This document shows, one piece after another, positions 19,693 to 28,689 of a stretch of DNA of 64,000 nt. Source of the stretch: Thermoanaerobaculales bacterium (GTDB taxonomy: Bacteria; Acidobacteriota; Thermoanaerobaculia; Thermoanaerobaculales; Sulfomarinibacteraceae); assembly GCA_029287235.1 (NCBI GenBank), contig JARFRM010000077.1, positions 1 through 64,000 of the forward strand, read 5' to 3'. A program made the position numbers and the translations under genes. The notes under the pieces were generated by a model. That model saw nothing but the letters and a program-made list of their open reading frames with translations. It made no database searches and had not been told where the DNA came from. Position 1 is the stretch's first letter. Each line of letters starts with the position of its first letter.

Positions 19693-20621
19693 GATCAGTT
19701 CCCATCATCGTCAATCCGACCGCAGGAGGGGGTCGGTTGCTGCGTTCCTTTGCGGATCTGGACGCAGCCGCGCACCGATGCGGTGTCGAGCTCGACTGGT
19801 GTCACACCGAGTTTCGAGGGCACGGAACCGGGTTCGCTCGCGAAGCGGCCGAGGAGGGTCACCCGCTGGTCTTTGCCTATGGTGGTGACGGCACCTACAA
19901 CGAGGTGGCGCGTGGCCTGCTCGGGAGCGACACCGCGCTCGGTGTGCTTCCCGGAGGAACGACCTCGGTCCTCGCCTACGAGTTCGGGATTCCCCGACCG
20001 GCCCCGGCCGCCATCGAGGCCCTCATCGTCGGTCGCGACCGGGCGATGCGGGTGGGACGAACCGACCGGGATGAGATCTTTCTCCTCATGCTGTCCTCCG
20101 GACCCGATGTCGTCGTGCTCGAGCATCTCGAAGCCGGCATCAAGAAGATCGGTCGTTCGGGGGTCGCACTCCAGGCTCTTCGCGAGCTCCTCCGCTTCAG
20201 ATCCATGCCTACGCTCGAGATCGCAGCTGCGGGAAAGACCATCACCGCGGGTTGGGCCATCGTCGGAACGAGTCGCTGTTATGCCGGGCCATATCACGCC
20301 ACTCCCGGGGCCAGCCCTTTCGCCCCGTCCTTCGAGGTTGTGGCTCAGCGGACGGTGGGGCGACGCTTTGCCGTGCCCTTCGCCCTCGGGATGCCCTTCG
20401 GGCGCCATGTCCGAAGGCGCGATGTGTGGCGTGCGATGGTGGATGAGGTGGAGATTCTGCAGGCTGGCGGAGGTCGTGTCCGGTACCAGCTCGACGGCGA
20501 TCTCGCCGGCGAACTGCCGGTCAAGGCGTGGATCGATCCGGAGTCGCTCCTCGTTCGCCTCCCGGGCGCGGCCCTCGATCCAGTCTTGACCCGGAGCACG
20601 GCGCCCGCTGCTGTGGGGTGA
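19689..20621 (+). CDS. Diacylglycerol/lipid kinase family protein (YegS/BmrU-like)
   Basis: This cytosolic or membrane-associated lipid kinase of about 310 residues shows the nucleotide motif GGDGT (residues 65-69, within [15 protein letters not shown]), the N-terminal IVNPTAGGG and the [13 protein letters not shown] block of the DAGK catalytic fold. The substrate may be diacylglycerol, ceramide-like lipid or another lipid; the sequence does not decide it. I chose the TTG at 19689 overlapping the ruvB stop (TTGA) because the protein then begins [13 protein letters not shown], as family members do. An ATG 20 codons upstream lies within ruvB. Confidence 0.85.
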   Translation: MRSVPIIVNPTAGGGRLLRSFADLDAAAHRCGVELDWCHTEFRGHGTGFAREAAEEGHPLVFAYGGDGTYNEVARGLLGSDTALGVLPGGTTSVLAYEFGIPRPAPAAIEALIVGRDRAMRVGRTDRDEIFLLMLSSGPDVVVLEHLEAGIKKIGRSGVALQALRELLRFRSMPTLEIAAAGKTITAGWAIVGTSRCYAGPYHATPGASPFAPSFEVVAQRTVGRRFAVPFALGMPFGRHVRRRDVWRAMVDEVEILQAGGGRVRYQLDGDLAGELPVKAWIDPESLLVRLPGAALDPVLTRSTAPAAVG

Positions 20622-20709
20622 GCCGCCAAGGCGCACGGTGATGATCAACGCCATGACGCTCACGAGGACGTGGGCTCTGTCGCTGAAACTGTCCCTGCGG
20701 CTGCCGCTG

Positions 20710-21642
20710 CTACCCCAATCCCTCGAAGAGATCGGTGGAGATGTAGCGCTCTGAGGTCGACGGGGCGATGAAGACGATGATCTCGTCGGCGAACTCGGGC
20801 CGAGCCGCGAGCTCGAGCGCCGCGGCGCAGGCTGCGCCGGTGGAAATCCCGGCGAGAACTCCCTCCTCTCGGGCGAGCCGGCGGGCGGTGGCGAAGGCCT
20901 GTTCGTTGGAGACCTGGATCACCTCATCGATGAGCGGGGTCTCGACGTTGGCGGGGATAAAGCCTGCGCCGATGCCCTGGATGCGGTGCGCCCCCGGCTC
21001 CCCGCCGGAGAGCACCGGCGAGTCCGTCGGTTCAACGGCGACGATGCGGGTGGCGGGACGGAGGTGCTTCCAGACCCTGCCGACACCGGTGAGCGTTCCA
21101 CCGGTCCCGACCCCGGCGACAAAGGCCGCCATCCGGCCGTCGGTGTCCTGCCACAGCTCCCGGGCCGTGGTGGCGCTGTGGATCTCGGGGTTGGCCGGGT
21201 TGGAGAACTGCCCCGGCATGACCGAGTCTGAGATCTCTTCGAGCAGCTCTTCGGCTCGGGCGCCGGCCCCTTTCATCCCCTCGGCTGCGGGGGTCAGAAC
21301 AAGTTCTGCGCCGAGCAGGGCGAGCACCTTTCGCCGTTCGACCGACATCGACTCGGGCATGGTGAGCACACAACGATAGCCGCGGGCGGCGGCGACCATT
21401 GCCAGGGCGATGCCGGTGTTGCCCGAGGTCGGTTCGATGATGGTCGAGCGCCCGCGGACCAGGAGACCGTCGCGTTCGAGAGCGTCGATCATGGCGACCC
21501 CGATTCGGTCCTTCACCGAATGCGCGGGGTTGAAGAACTCGAGTTTGGCGACCACTCGGCCCGGGAGATCGGCGCCGATGCGGTCGAGCTCCACGAGAGG
21601 GGTATTGCCGATCAGCGCGGTGACGTTGCTGGCGATTTTCAT
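20710..21642 (-). CDS. cysK: Cysteine synthase (O-acetylserine sulfhydrylase), PLP-dependent
   Basis: This enzyme makes L-cysteine from O-acetylserine and sulfide. The PLP lysine is Lys44 in [11 protein letters not shown], the substrate loop is TSGNTG and the phosphate loop is [13 protein letters not shown]. The length of 310 residues is standard. The ATG at 21642 has AGGA seven bases upstream. An Rrf2 regulator gene ends 10 bp upstream, so the two are one transcription unit. CysM cannot be fully excluded, but the sequence around the active site fits CysK. Confidence 0.93.
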   Translation of the reverse strand: MKIASNVTALIGNTPLVELDRIGADLPGRVVAKLEFFNPAHSVKDRIGVAMIDALERDGLLVRGRSTIIEPTSGNTGIALAMVAAARGYRCVLTMPESMSVERRKVLALLGAELVLTPAAEGMKGAGARAEELLEEISDSVMPGQFSNPANPEIHSATTARELWQDTDGRMAAFVAGVGTGGTLTGVGRVWKHLRPATRIVAVEPTDSPVLSGGEPGAHRIQGIGAGFIPANVETPLIDEVIQVSNEQAFATARRLAREEGVLAGISTGAACAAALELAARPEFADEIIVFIAPSTSERYISTDLFEGLG

Positions 21643-21652
21643 GGGTTTGTCC

Positions 21653-22039
21653 TCAGATCGAATAGTCGTGCGCGGCGCGCGCTTGCCGTTCCCACCGGGC
21701 GAGATCGGCGACGCTGATGGTGGTGGTGCTGGCCTCCACCGCGGTGTCAATGGTGTGTGCGAGCCGATCCAGGGCCGGCGGGAGGGACGTGTCTGTACGA
21801 CGGTCGAAAATGACGGCGGAGACCGAGATGGTCTCGGGGGGATGGGCCAGGCTGACGCCCCCCCCGGGACCGCGTCGAGAGTGCACCCATCCGGCGCGGG
21901 CGAGCTCCGCCAGGAGACGGGAAAGATAGGCCGACGGGATGTTACGCCGGGAGGCGATCTGGGCGGTGGATCGCCCCTCCGGAAAGCTCCGGGCCAACTC
22001 CATGAGGGCCTCGAGCCGATAGCGCTCGGTCTGATTCAT
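21653..22039 (-). CDS. Rrf2-family transcription regulator, CymR-like
   Basis: This 128-residue winged-helix regulator has the Rrf2 recognition helix region ([25 protein letters not shown]) and the wing [12 protein letters not shown]. It has no cysteine at all, so it cannot bind the Fe-S cluster of IscR or NsrR. That matches the CymR branch, which represses cysteine genes and senses O-acetylserine through CysK. Its position directly before cysK supports this role. The start ATG at 22039 lies beside an unusually AT-rich block that probably contains its operator. Confidence 0.85.
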   Translation of the reverse strand: MNQTERYRLEALMELARSFPEGRSTAQIASRRNIPSAYLSRLLAELARAGWVHSRRGPGGGVSLAHPPETISVSAVIFDRRTDTSLPPALDRLAHTIDTAVEASTTTISVADLARWERQARAAHDYSI

Positions 22040-22080
22040 GATAAACATAATCAATAATATCATTAATTGTATTCCGGGAT
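22040..22080. promoter_or_regulatory. AT-rich imperfect dyad, candidate operator of the cysK regulator
   Basis: This block contains CAATAATATCATTAATTG, an imperfect dyad, and is far more AT-rich than its surroundings. It lies between the divergent Rrf2-cysK unit and pta. Rrf2 proteins bind AT-rich dyads, so autoregulation is plausible. This is inference. Confidence 0.4.
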
Positions 22081-22148
22081 GACTGAGATCATTTTTGGTG
22101 CAGGGTGCGGGTCGTGATTCGGGGTACAATGTCTGCCCGGAGGGGCGA

Positions 22149-23138
22149 ATGGGCTTTCTGGAATCACTGGAACAACGGACGAGGGCCGTCGGTGGCACCA
22201 TTGCCCTTGCCGAAGGCGATGATCCGAGGATCATCGAGGCGGCCGCGGAGCTCGCCGCGCGCGACCTCTGCAAGACGATCATCCTCTGCCCGGAGGCCGG
22301 TCGTTGTGACGATCACGCGAAGCTCGAGAGTGCCGGCGTCGAGGTCCTCGACCCACTGACGGATTCTCGGCGCACCGAGCTTGCCGGACTGCTGCACCAA
22401 CGTCGGGCGCACAAGGGCCTGACCATGGATGAGGCGCTCGAGGCGGTCGACGATCCACTGTATTTCGCCTCCCTGCTGGTCGCGGCCGGCCACGCCGACG
22501 GCTCCATCGGCGGTGCGGTCCGGACCACCGCCGACACGGTGCGGGCGGCGCTGCACTGCATCGGTGCGGCTCCGGGCCTGAGGACCGTGTCGTCGGCCTT
22601 TGTCATGGTCCACCCGGATCCGAGCTGGGGCGATGACGGGATCATGGTCTTTGCCGACTGTGCGGTTATGCCCGATCCCGACCCCGTTCAGCTGGCGGAG
22701 ATCGCGGTGTCGGCGGCGGAGACCTTCCGATCCATCGTCGGCGGAGAGCCCCGTGTCGGACTGCTGTCGTTTTCCACCAAAGGATCGGCGGACCACCCCC
22801 TGGTCGCCAAGGTGCGTGAGGCGCGTGACGAGCTCGAACGGCGCGGATCGGTCTTCGCCTTCGACGGAGAGCTTCAGCTCGACGCCGCGCTGATTCCGCG
22901 AATCGGCGCCAAGAAGGCGCCCGACTCGGCCGTTGCCGGCCGGGCCAACGTGCTCGTTTTTCCGGATCTCAACTCGGGCAACATCACCTACAAAGCGGTG
23001 GAGCGACTCGGCGGCGCCCGGGCCCTCGGCCCGCTCATGCAGGGTCTGGCCAAACCCGCCAACGACCTCAGCCGCGGGTGCTCGGCGGCCGACATCGTTC
23101 AGACCACTTTTCTGACCCTGCTCCAGGCCCGGGGCTGA
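22149..23138 (+). CDS. pta: Phosphate acetyltransferase
   Basis: This enzyme interconverts acetyl-CoA and acetyl phosphate. The 329-residue protein matches the single-domain PTA type, with the blocks ADGSIGGAVRTTADTVRA, GLRTVSSAFVM, LSFSTKGSADHP and the C-terminal NVLVFPDLNSGNITYKAVERLGGA. A GGAGG site precedes the ATG at 22149 by six bases. A phosphate butyryltransferase is the main alternative, but the conserved blocks fit Pta better. No ackA is in the window. purD begins four bases after its stop. Confidence 0.9.
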   Translation: MGFLESLEQRTRAVGGTIALAEGDDPRIIEAAAELAARDLCKTIILCPEAGRCDDHAKLESAGVEVLDPLTDSRRTELAGLLHQRRAHKGLTMDEALEAVDDPLYFASLLVAAGHADGSIGGAVRTTADTVRAALHCIGAAPGLRTVSSAFVMVHPDPSWGDDGIMVFADCAVMPDPDPVQLAEIAVSAAETFRSIVGGEPRVGLLSFSTKGSADHPLVAKVREARDELERRGSVFAFDGELQLDAALIPRIGAKKAPDSAVAGRANVLVFPDLNSGNITYKAVERLGGARALGPLMQGLAKPANDLSRGCSAADIVQTTFLTLLQARG

Positions 23139-23141
23139 TCC

Positions 23142-24437
23142 ATGCGAGCCCTGGTCCTCGGCTCCGGCGCCCGCGAGCACGCCATCGTCCACGCGCTCCG
23201 AGACTCACCATCGGTCGACGGTCTCTACGTCGCCCCGGGCAACCCCGGAATGGAGACCGAAGCCGAGATCCTGGACCTCGACCTCGCCGATCTCGAGGGA
23301 GTCGCCGACGCGGCGGAAGAGCTCGGCATCGACCTCACGGTGGTCGGACCCGAGGTGCCCCTGGCTGAGGGGATCGGCGATGTCTTTGCCCGTCGCGAGC
23401 TGCGCCTCTTCGGACCCGTCGCCGCCGCCGCCGAACTCGAGGCCAGCAAGGTCTTCGCCAAGGAGTTCTGTCTTCGTCACTCCATACCGACTGCCGCCGC
23501 CGAGATCGTTCGGACCGCGGATGATGCCGCCCGAGCCGCGCGCCGGTTCGGTTTTCCGGTGGTGCTCAAGGCGGACGGACTCGCCGCCGGCAAAGGCGTG
23601 CTGATCGTCGGTTCCCAAAACGAGCTCGCGGAGGCGTTGGATGATCTCTTCGTGAACCGTCGGTTCGGCGCCGCCGCCGATCGGGTGCTTGTTGAAGAGT
23701 GCCTCGAAGGGCCTGAGGTCTCCTTTATGGTGATCTGTGACGGCACCCGGATCGAGGCCTTCGCCACATCACACGACTACAAACGAGTCGGCGACGGTGA
23801 CTCGGGCCCCAACACCGGCGGCATGGGCTCGCACTCGCCAGCCTTCGCCCTGTCCAACACCCTCCGTGAGCAGATTCTCGATACCGTGATCATGCCCACC
23901 GTGACCGGGATGGCCGCTGAGGGTCGCGAGTACCGCGGCATTCTCTACGCCGGCCTGATGTTGACCGCCGACGGTCCCAAGGTGCTCGAGTTCAACTGCC
24001 GTCTCGGCGACCCTGAAACCCAGTCCGTCCTCCGACGCCTCGATGGTGATCTTGCCGCGGTTCTTCGCGATGCCGCTGACGGCCGGCTCCAACCGGGCGC
24101 CCTGGGGTGGAAGACACAGGTCGCCGTCTGCGTCGTCCTTGCTGCCGAGAACTATCCCGGCAGCCCTCGCGTCGGTGATGAGATCACCGGCCTGCCCGAG
24201 GCCGAGGCTATGCCCGGTGTGGTTGTATTCCACGCCGGTACCAGACGCGACGCCGAGCGGCTGCTCACCGCGGGAGGCCGGGTGCTGTCGGTGACGGCCA
24301 TCGGCGAAACCCTCGCCGGCGCCGTTGATCTCGCCTATCGCGCGGCCCGCCGTATTCGTTTCGACGGAGCGCACCTCCGATCGGACATCGGCGTCGATAC
24401 GCTGAACTTGCAGAAGATTGGAAAATCCGTTGGCTGA
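23142..24437 (+). CDS. purD: Phosphoribosylamine-glycine ligase (GAR synthetase)
   Basis: PurD (431 residues) is an ATP-grasp enzyme for the second step of purine synthesis. It starts with LVLGSGAREHAIVHAL. The ATP-grasp core includes FPVVLKADGLAAGKGVLI, SFMVICDG and the GDSGPNTGGMGSHSP loop. The metal-binding EFNCRLGDPETQ lies near residue 285. It follows pta by three bases and overlaps the start of purE, so it belongs to a pta-purD-purE-ricT operon. Confidence 0.96.
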   Translation: MRALVLGSGAREHAIVHALRDSPSVDGLYVAPGNPGMETEAEILDLDLADLEGVADAAEELGIDLTVVGPEVPLAEGIGDVFARRELRLFGPVAAAAELEASKVFAKEFCLRHSIPTAAAEIVRTADDAARAARRFGFPVVLKADGLAAGKGVLIVGSQNELAEALDDLFVNRRFGAAADRVLVEECLEGPEVSFMVICDGTRIEAFATSHDYKRVGDGDSGPNTGGMGSHSPAFALSNTLREQILDTVIMPTVTGMAAEGREYRGILYAGLMLTADGPKVLEFNCRLGDPETQSVLRRLDGDLAAVLRDAADGRLQPGALGWKTQVAVCVVLAAENYPGSPRVGDEITGLPEAEAMPGVVVFHAGTRRDAERLLTAGGRVLSVTAIGETLAGAVDLAYRAARRIRFDGAHLRSDIGVDTLNLQKIGKSVG

Positions 24438-24951
24438 TCTCGATGTCTTGATGTTGATGGGCTCGGCGAGTGACTGGAAGCACCTCGAAGGCGCCGTACG
24501 GGTGATGAACGATCTCGGTCTCTCGTCGCGGGTCAAGGTCTCCTCCGCTCACCGGACTCCCGAGCGCACCATCGCGCTCGTTCGACAGGCCGAGGCCGAT
24601 GGCTGCCAGGTCTTCATCTGTGCCGCCGGAATGGCGGCCCACCTCGCCGGCGTGGTGGCGGCTCACACCACCCGGCCGGTGCTCGGTGTCCCTCTTCCCG
24701 GTGGAGTCCTGGACGGGGTTGATGCCGTCTTGTCGACGTTGCAGATGCCGGGTGGAATACCGGTGGCGACCTTTGCCGTCGGTTCTGCGGGCGCCAAGAA
24801 CGCTGCCATCTTTGCCGGGCAGATTGTCGCTTCCCATCGACCCGAGGTCGCCGAGGCTCTCGCCGCGGCCCGGCGGGCGGGTGCCGATGGAGTCGAGGCC
24901 GCCGATGCCAAGATCCAGGTCGAGCTCGATCAGAACAGGACGACTCCGTGA
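24418..24951 (+). CDS. purE: PurE, N5-carboxyaminoimidazole ribonucleotide mutase
   Basis: Class I PurE (up to 177 residues) moves the carboxylate on CAIR precursors in purine synthesis. The motifs are MGSASDW, SSAHRTPER and GMAAHLAGVVAAHT. The start is uncertain: TTG at 24418 overlaps purD by 20 bp, and a second TTG at 24430 would give a more usual N-terminus (ADLDVLMLMGSASDW). No ATG is available. A purK partner is not in the window. The stop overlaps the GTG start of ricT. Confidence 0.93.
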   Translation: MENPLADLDVLMLMGSASDWKHLEGAVRVMNDLGLSSRVKVSSAHRTPERTIALVRQAEADGCQVFICAAGMAAHLAGVVAAHTTRPVLGVPLPGGVLDGVDAVLSTLQMPGGIPVATFAVGSAGAKNAAIFAGQIVASHRPEVAEALAAARRAGADGVEAADAKIQVELDQNRTTP

Positions 24952-25673
24952 GTACTTCATTCGCTGAAATCCCGGTGACGTCGCGGGTCGAGGATCTGAT
25001 TCCGGTGATCATCGACACCGATCTGCCGGCCATGCCCTGCCGCACCGGCGCCCTTGAGGTTCGGCACGACACGTACTATCTCGTCGAGACCCCGGACGGC
25101 CAGTTTCTCGGCCGGGTCAGCCTGTTCGCGCTGCCGATCTTTCGCAAAAGGTCAGGGCCGACCGGACGGATCATCCGACTGGCGTCGGCCGAAGATCAGA
25201 AACGGAGCGCGGACACCCGCCACATTGAACGCGAGATCGAGGGCTATCTTCGTCGTCGCACCCGCGAGCTCGGTCTCGACATGCGGACGATCAAAGCAAG
25301 ATTGCCGTTGACCGGCCGTAAGGCGATGGTCTACTTCACCGCCGAGAGCAGACTCGATTTCCGTCCTCTGCTGCGCGAACTCGGACGCCGATATCGGCGC
25401 CGGATCGAGATGCGCCCCCTGGGGGTGCGCGACGGCGCACGGGTGTGTGGCGGTCTCGGTCCGTGCGGCCGCTGTCTTTGCTGTGCGACCTTTATGGACC
25501 GGTTTCACTCGGTCACCGTGCGGATGGCCAAACGGCAGCGCCTCAGCCTCAACCCGACGAAGATATCGGGTTTGTGCGGTCGGCTGATGTGCTGTTTGGC
25601 GCACGAGGTCGATCAGTATCCCGAGGTCGGGAAACGCCCCCGGCGTCAGCGCCCGGCTCCACCGCGGAAGTGA
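24948..25673 (+). CDS. ricT: PSP1-domain protein RicT (YaaT-like)
   Basis: The 241-residue protein carries the PSP1 C-terminal domain. Visible blocks are VYFTAESRLDFRPLLREL, CGGLGPCGRCLCCATF and LSLNPTKISGLCGRLMCCL. These cysteines match those that bind [4Fe-4S] clusters in the Bacillus RicAFT complex, which affects RNase Y and mRNA maturation. RicA and RicF are not encoded nearby. The GTG start overlaps the purE stop (GTGA). The next gene is hfq, another RNA-handling protein, which suggests a small RNA-metabolism neighbourhood. Confidence 0.88.
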   Translation: MSTSFAEIPVTSRVEDLIPVIIDTDLPAMPCRTGALEVRHDTYYLVETPDGQFLGRVSLFALPIFRKRSGPTGRIIRLASAEDQKRSADTRHIEREIEGYLRRRTRELGLDMRTIKARLPLTGRKAMVYFTAESRLDFRPLLRELGRRYRRRIEMRPLGVRDGARVCGGLGPCGRCLCCATFMDRFHSVTVRMAKRQRLSLNPTKISGLCGRLMCCLAHEVDQYPEVGKRPRRQRPAPPRK

Positions 25674-25691
25674 CACGCGACAGGGTGCGGA

Positions 25692-25719
25692 GGTTTTGTT
25701 ACCCTTGGTTCACAAAACC
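25692..25719. promoter_or_regulatory. Hairpin between ricT and hfq
   Basis: A perfect 8-bp inverted repeat GGTTTTGT/ACAAAACC with a 12-base loop lies 60 bases before the hfq start. The arms can be extended by imperfect flanking GAGG/CCTC pairs. It could terminate ricT transcription in part or control hfq; the sequence alone does not decide. Confidence 0.45.
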
Positions 25720-25778
25720 CCCTCTTCATGCACCCGGGCTCTTCCCTCCGCCCTGCATGGGGTGATAGGAGCGACAAC

Positions 25779-26120
25779 ATGTCGGACCGCAAACTCATCC
25801 GTCCGTCGATGACCGAAATGATGGACAGATTCCCGACGCGAGGCACCACCGGACGGCGCAAGCAGGTTCCGGCCGAGCAGACCAATGCCGAGAGTTTCTA
25901 TTATCTCAAACAGATGCAAAATCGCACCACCATGGTGGTGTTGCTCACCGATGGGACCGAACTCACCGGTTGGATCGAGTGGTACGACAAGGGCTGCATC
26001 AAGCTGAATCGCGACAAAGCACCGAACCTCCTGATCTTCAAACACTCCATCAAGTTCATGTTCAAAGAGGAGGAGCTCCACCAGCGCCGCCGTCGCCGCC
26101 CGCCGCATAAGAGCGTGTGA
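25779..26120 (+). CDS. hfq: Hfq RNA chaperone with long N-terminal extension
   Basis: The core Sm fold spans about residues 37-97, with the Sm1 block LKQMQNRTTMVVLLTDGTELTGWI and the Sm2 block containing IFKHSI in place of the usual YKHA. Hfq hexamers pair small RNAs with mRNAs. This protein (113 residues) has about 36 extra N-terminal residues and a basic arginine-rich tail (HQRRRRRPPH) after the core. An AGGAG site precedes the ATG at 25779. It lies downstream of ricT and converges with udk. I am confident of the Sm-like fold; Hfq identity is likely but the extensions are atypical. Confidence 0.85.
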   Translation: MSDRKLIRPSMTEMMDRFPTRGTTGRRKQVPAEQTNAESFYYLKQMQNRTTMVVLLTDGTELTGWIEWYDKGCIKLNRDKAPNLLIFKHSIKFMFKEEELHQRRRRRPPHKSV

Positions 26121-26147
26121 GTACCAGAGACCGGCGCCCGACACCCG

Positions 26148-26777
26148 TTATTTCGAACCCTCCAGCACCTTCTCGATCCGGCTGATGACCAGGTCGAGGG
26201 CGACGGTGTTGAATCCACCTTCCGGGATGATGAGGTCGGCGTATCGCTTGGAAGGTTCGACAAACTCGAGGTGCATGGGGCGGACGGTCTCGCTCCATTG
26301 ATCGATCACCGATTGGACAGACCGTCCACGCTCGGCGAGGTCGCGACCCAAGCGGCGGATGAAACGAATGTCCGGGTCGGTGTCGACGAAGAGTTTGACA
26401 TCGATGAGTTCCCGCACGGCGGCCACCGCCAGGATCAGGATGCCCTCGAGCAGCACGACCGGCCGCGGTTCGGCGACCTCGACCTCGTTTGTTCGGATGT
26501 GGTTGGCGAAGTCGTAGATCGGCAGGGGCGCCGACCGGCCCGAAATGAGAAGACCGAGGTGCTTGACCAGGAGCTCCTCTTCGATGGCGTTGGGGTGATC
26601 GAAGTTGTGACGGGTCCGCCGGTCCGGATCGAGATTCGAGAGATCCCGGTAGTAGCGGTCCTGGTGGACGGAGACGATCCGGCCCGGCCCGACCCGACGG
26701 ACGATCTCATCGGCCACGGTGGTTTTTCCAGAGCCGCTGCCGCCGGCGACGCCGATCACGAGGTCCGGTGTTCTCAT
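26148..26777 (-). CDS. udk: Uridine kinase
   Basis: Udk (209 residues) phosphorylates uridine and cytidine in pyrimidine salvage. Walker A is GGSGSGKTT near the N-terminus. The substrate blocks HQDRYYRDLSNL, NFDHPNAIEEELL and LPIYDFANHIR are present, as is the LID region FIRRLGRDLAERGRS. It starts 15 bases after the TPR gene and converges on hfq. Confidence 0.93.
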   Translation of the reverse strand: MRTPDLVIGVAGGSGSGKTTVADEIVRRVGPGRIVSVHQDRYYRDLSNLDPDRRTRHNFDHPNAIEEELLVKHLGLLISGRSAPLPIYDFANHIRTNEVEVAEPRPVVLLEGILILAVAAVRELIDVKLFVDTDPDIRFIRRLGRDLAERGRSVQSVIDQWSETVRPMHLEFVEPSKRYADLIIPEGGFNTVALDLVISRIEKVLEGSK

Positions 26778-26792
26778 GCGGCCCTCGGCCGG

Positions 26793-27731
26793 TCAGAGGT
26801 ACTTGACGGTTTCACTCGCGGTCGCCGCGTCGGGACCATCGGGGGCGACCTCCAGGTACTTCTCGAACTGGGCCTTGGCTCCCTCGAGATCGCCGGTGCG
26901 GAGCAGCAGCATGCCGTACTCGAAGAGGCACTTGGCAAAGTCGGGATCGACCGCGAGGCACTCCTCGAGCAGAGGACGCGCGCTGTCGTCGTCCATCTTG
27001 TTCAGAAATCCTGCCGCCCGGTTGAAGAGCGTGGCCGGATCATCCGGATTGAGTTCCTGATACTGTGCGAGATAGGCTTGCTGTGCTTCGGTGTCGCCGA
27101 GGTTGCCGGCCGCGTTGGAGGCCACCGCGAGGCACTTGGGGGACTCGTCGTCCTCCTCGAGACAGCGCCGTGCACTGGCCAGGGCGCGCTCGTTGTCGCC
27201 GGAGTCGAAATCGATAGAGGCCATCAACTCGAGCGCTTCGATGAGATCGGGCATCGCTCTCAACGCGTCTTCGAGCCGGGCCCGGGCCTCTGCGGTCCGG
27301 CCCTCATCGAGCAAAGTCCTTGCCTCGCCGAACTCCTTGTACCCCGGCTGCTCCAAGAGCTGCTGTTGTTGCGTGGCCGCTTGTTCCTTGGGAGTCGAGA
27401 GTTCGAAGGTGAAGTCGTTGTCGGTGGTTCCGACGGCGACCTTGATCTGCTCCTCGTGGCCGAGGAAGCCCGGTGCCGTCACCGTGAAGAGATAGGTCTT
27501 GGTGGCATCGAGGATGAGGACTTTGAACTTGCCGTCTTCATCGGTCTCGATGATCTTGTTGAACTTGGGTAGATCTTCCGACGTGATGGTGATCGTGGCG
27601 CCGACGACGGGCGCACCGTCGGTTCCGACAACCGTGCCTCCGACACGGGCCTGGGGCCCGGCGGAGGCGGTTCCGATCACCAGGCCGATGGCAGCCACGA
27701 TGGCGACGAATGTCGTGATGTGATGGCGCAT
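26793..27731 (-). CDS. Secreted protein with carboxypeptidase-regulatory-like domain and TPR repeats
   Basis: The 312-residue protein begins with a signal peptide (hydrophobic AIVAAIGLVIGTASA). A beta-sandwich CarboxypepD_reg-like domain follows (GGTVVGTDGAPVVGATITIT, DEDGKFKVLI). From about residue 125 to the end there are about four TPR helices (for example ALASARRCLEEDDESPKCL and AKAQFEKYLEVAPDGPDA). A GGAGGAGAC site precedes the ATG. It is probably periplasmic and a scaffold for protein contacts; the specific role is unknown. It lies in one direction with udk. Confidence 0.8.
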   Translation of the reverse strand: MRHHITTFVAIVAAIGLVIGTASAGPQARVGGTVVGTDGAPVVGATITITSEDLPKFNKIIETDEDGKFKVLILDATKTYLFTVTAPGFLGHEEQIKVAVGTTDNDFTFELSTPKEQAATQQQQLLEQPGYKEFGEARTLLDEGRTAEARARLEDALRAMPDLIEALELMASIDFDSGDNERALASARRCLEEDDESPKCLAVASNAAGNLGDTEAQQAYLAQYQELNPDDPATLFNRAAGFLNKMDDDSARPLLEECLAVDPDFAKCLFEYGMLLLRTGDLEGAKAQFEKYLEVAPDGPDAATASETVKYL

Positions 27732-27783
27732 GTCTCCTCCAAACCGCCTGCTGGTCTCAGGATACTCCCATTCCGAAGCCGTC

Positions 27784-28689
27784 TCAACGGGGCCGAAGAC
27801 CGAGCATGGCTCGGGACACGTGGTGGGCGACGGTGGGGTTCTCCCGGAGACGACGCATGGAGTAGGGATACCAATCCCGTCCGAAGGGCACGTAAACCCG
27901 AAGTCGATGCCCTCGATCGAGGATGATTCGGCGAAGCTCGGGATCGACCCCTAGGAGCATCTGAAACTCATACTCCGCCGGTTCGAGACCGAGGCGATCC
28001 ACCGCCGCCATGCCGGCCCAGACCAGGTGAGCGTCGTGGGTGGCGATGCCGACGTAGGCGCCACCCTGCAGGAGCTTGTCCAGGGCGTAGATGAAGTTGG
28101 CGCGCACGGTTTCATACTGCTGCCATGCGATGGTTCGTGGTTCGCGATAGATGCCCTTGCACAGACGAATGTTGGGGCTCAGGGGCAACAGGTCGCCGAT
28201 GTCGGCGATGGTCCGGTTGAGATAGGCCTGGAGAACCACACCCACGTGTCCGACCTCAGAAAACAGGCGGCGGTAGATTCGGAGGGTCCCGTCGGTGCAG
28301 GTGTGGTCCTCCATGTCGATGCGGACGAAGTTGTCCAGCTCGGCCGCCCTGCTCAGGATGGATCTGATGTGACCGCAACACATCTCCTCGTCGATTTTAA
28401 GACCCAGCATGGTCGGTTTGATGGAGACGTTGGCGTCAAGCTTCTCGCGATCAATCGTATCTAGAAGTCCGAGATACTGTAAGACCGCCGCCTCGGCCTT
28501 CGCGGGGTCATGAATCTCCTCACCGAGCACGTCGACCGTAGCCATGGCCCCTTCAGCGTTGAGTTCACGGATGGCGTTGACGGCGTCGGCGACTTCTTCG
28601 CCGGCGACATAGCGCTGGGCCACTCTTCCGACGATGGGTTTGGGAACAAAGGGCATGCCATACCGAATGAGCTGGTCGAAGAGATTCAT
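27784..28689 (-). CDS. Proline dehydrogenase (FAD-dependent, single domain)
   Basis: This 301-residue protein has the TIM-barrel ProDH fold that oxidises proline to pyrroline-5-carboxylate. Conserved blocks are VSIKPTMLGL, FVRIDMEDHTCTDGTL, LCKGIYREP and the C-terminal RLRVYVPFGRDWYPYSMRRL. It corresponds to PutB/PRODH rather than bifunctional PutA, since no P5C dehydrogenase domain follows. The ATG at 28689 has AAGGAGA upstream and overlaps the comF stop (TGATG). No P5C dehydrogenase gene is in the window. Confidence 0.92.
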   Translation of the reverse strand: MNLFDQLIRYGMPFVPKPIVGRVAQRYVAGEEVADAVNAIRELNAEGAMATVDVLGEEIHDPAKAEAAVLQYLGLLDTIDREKLDANVSIKPTMLGLKIDEEMCCGHIRSILSRAAELDNFVRIDMEDHTCTDGTLRIYRRLFSEVGHVGVVLQAYLNRTIADIGDLLPLSPNIRLCKGIYREPRTIAWQQYETVRANFIYALDKLLQGGAYVGIATHDAHLVWAGMAAVDRLGLEPAEYEFQMLLGVDPELRRIILDRGHRLRVYVPFGRDWYPYSMRRLRENPTVAHHVSRAMLGLRPR

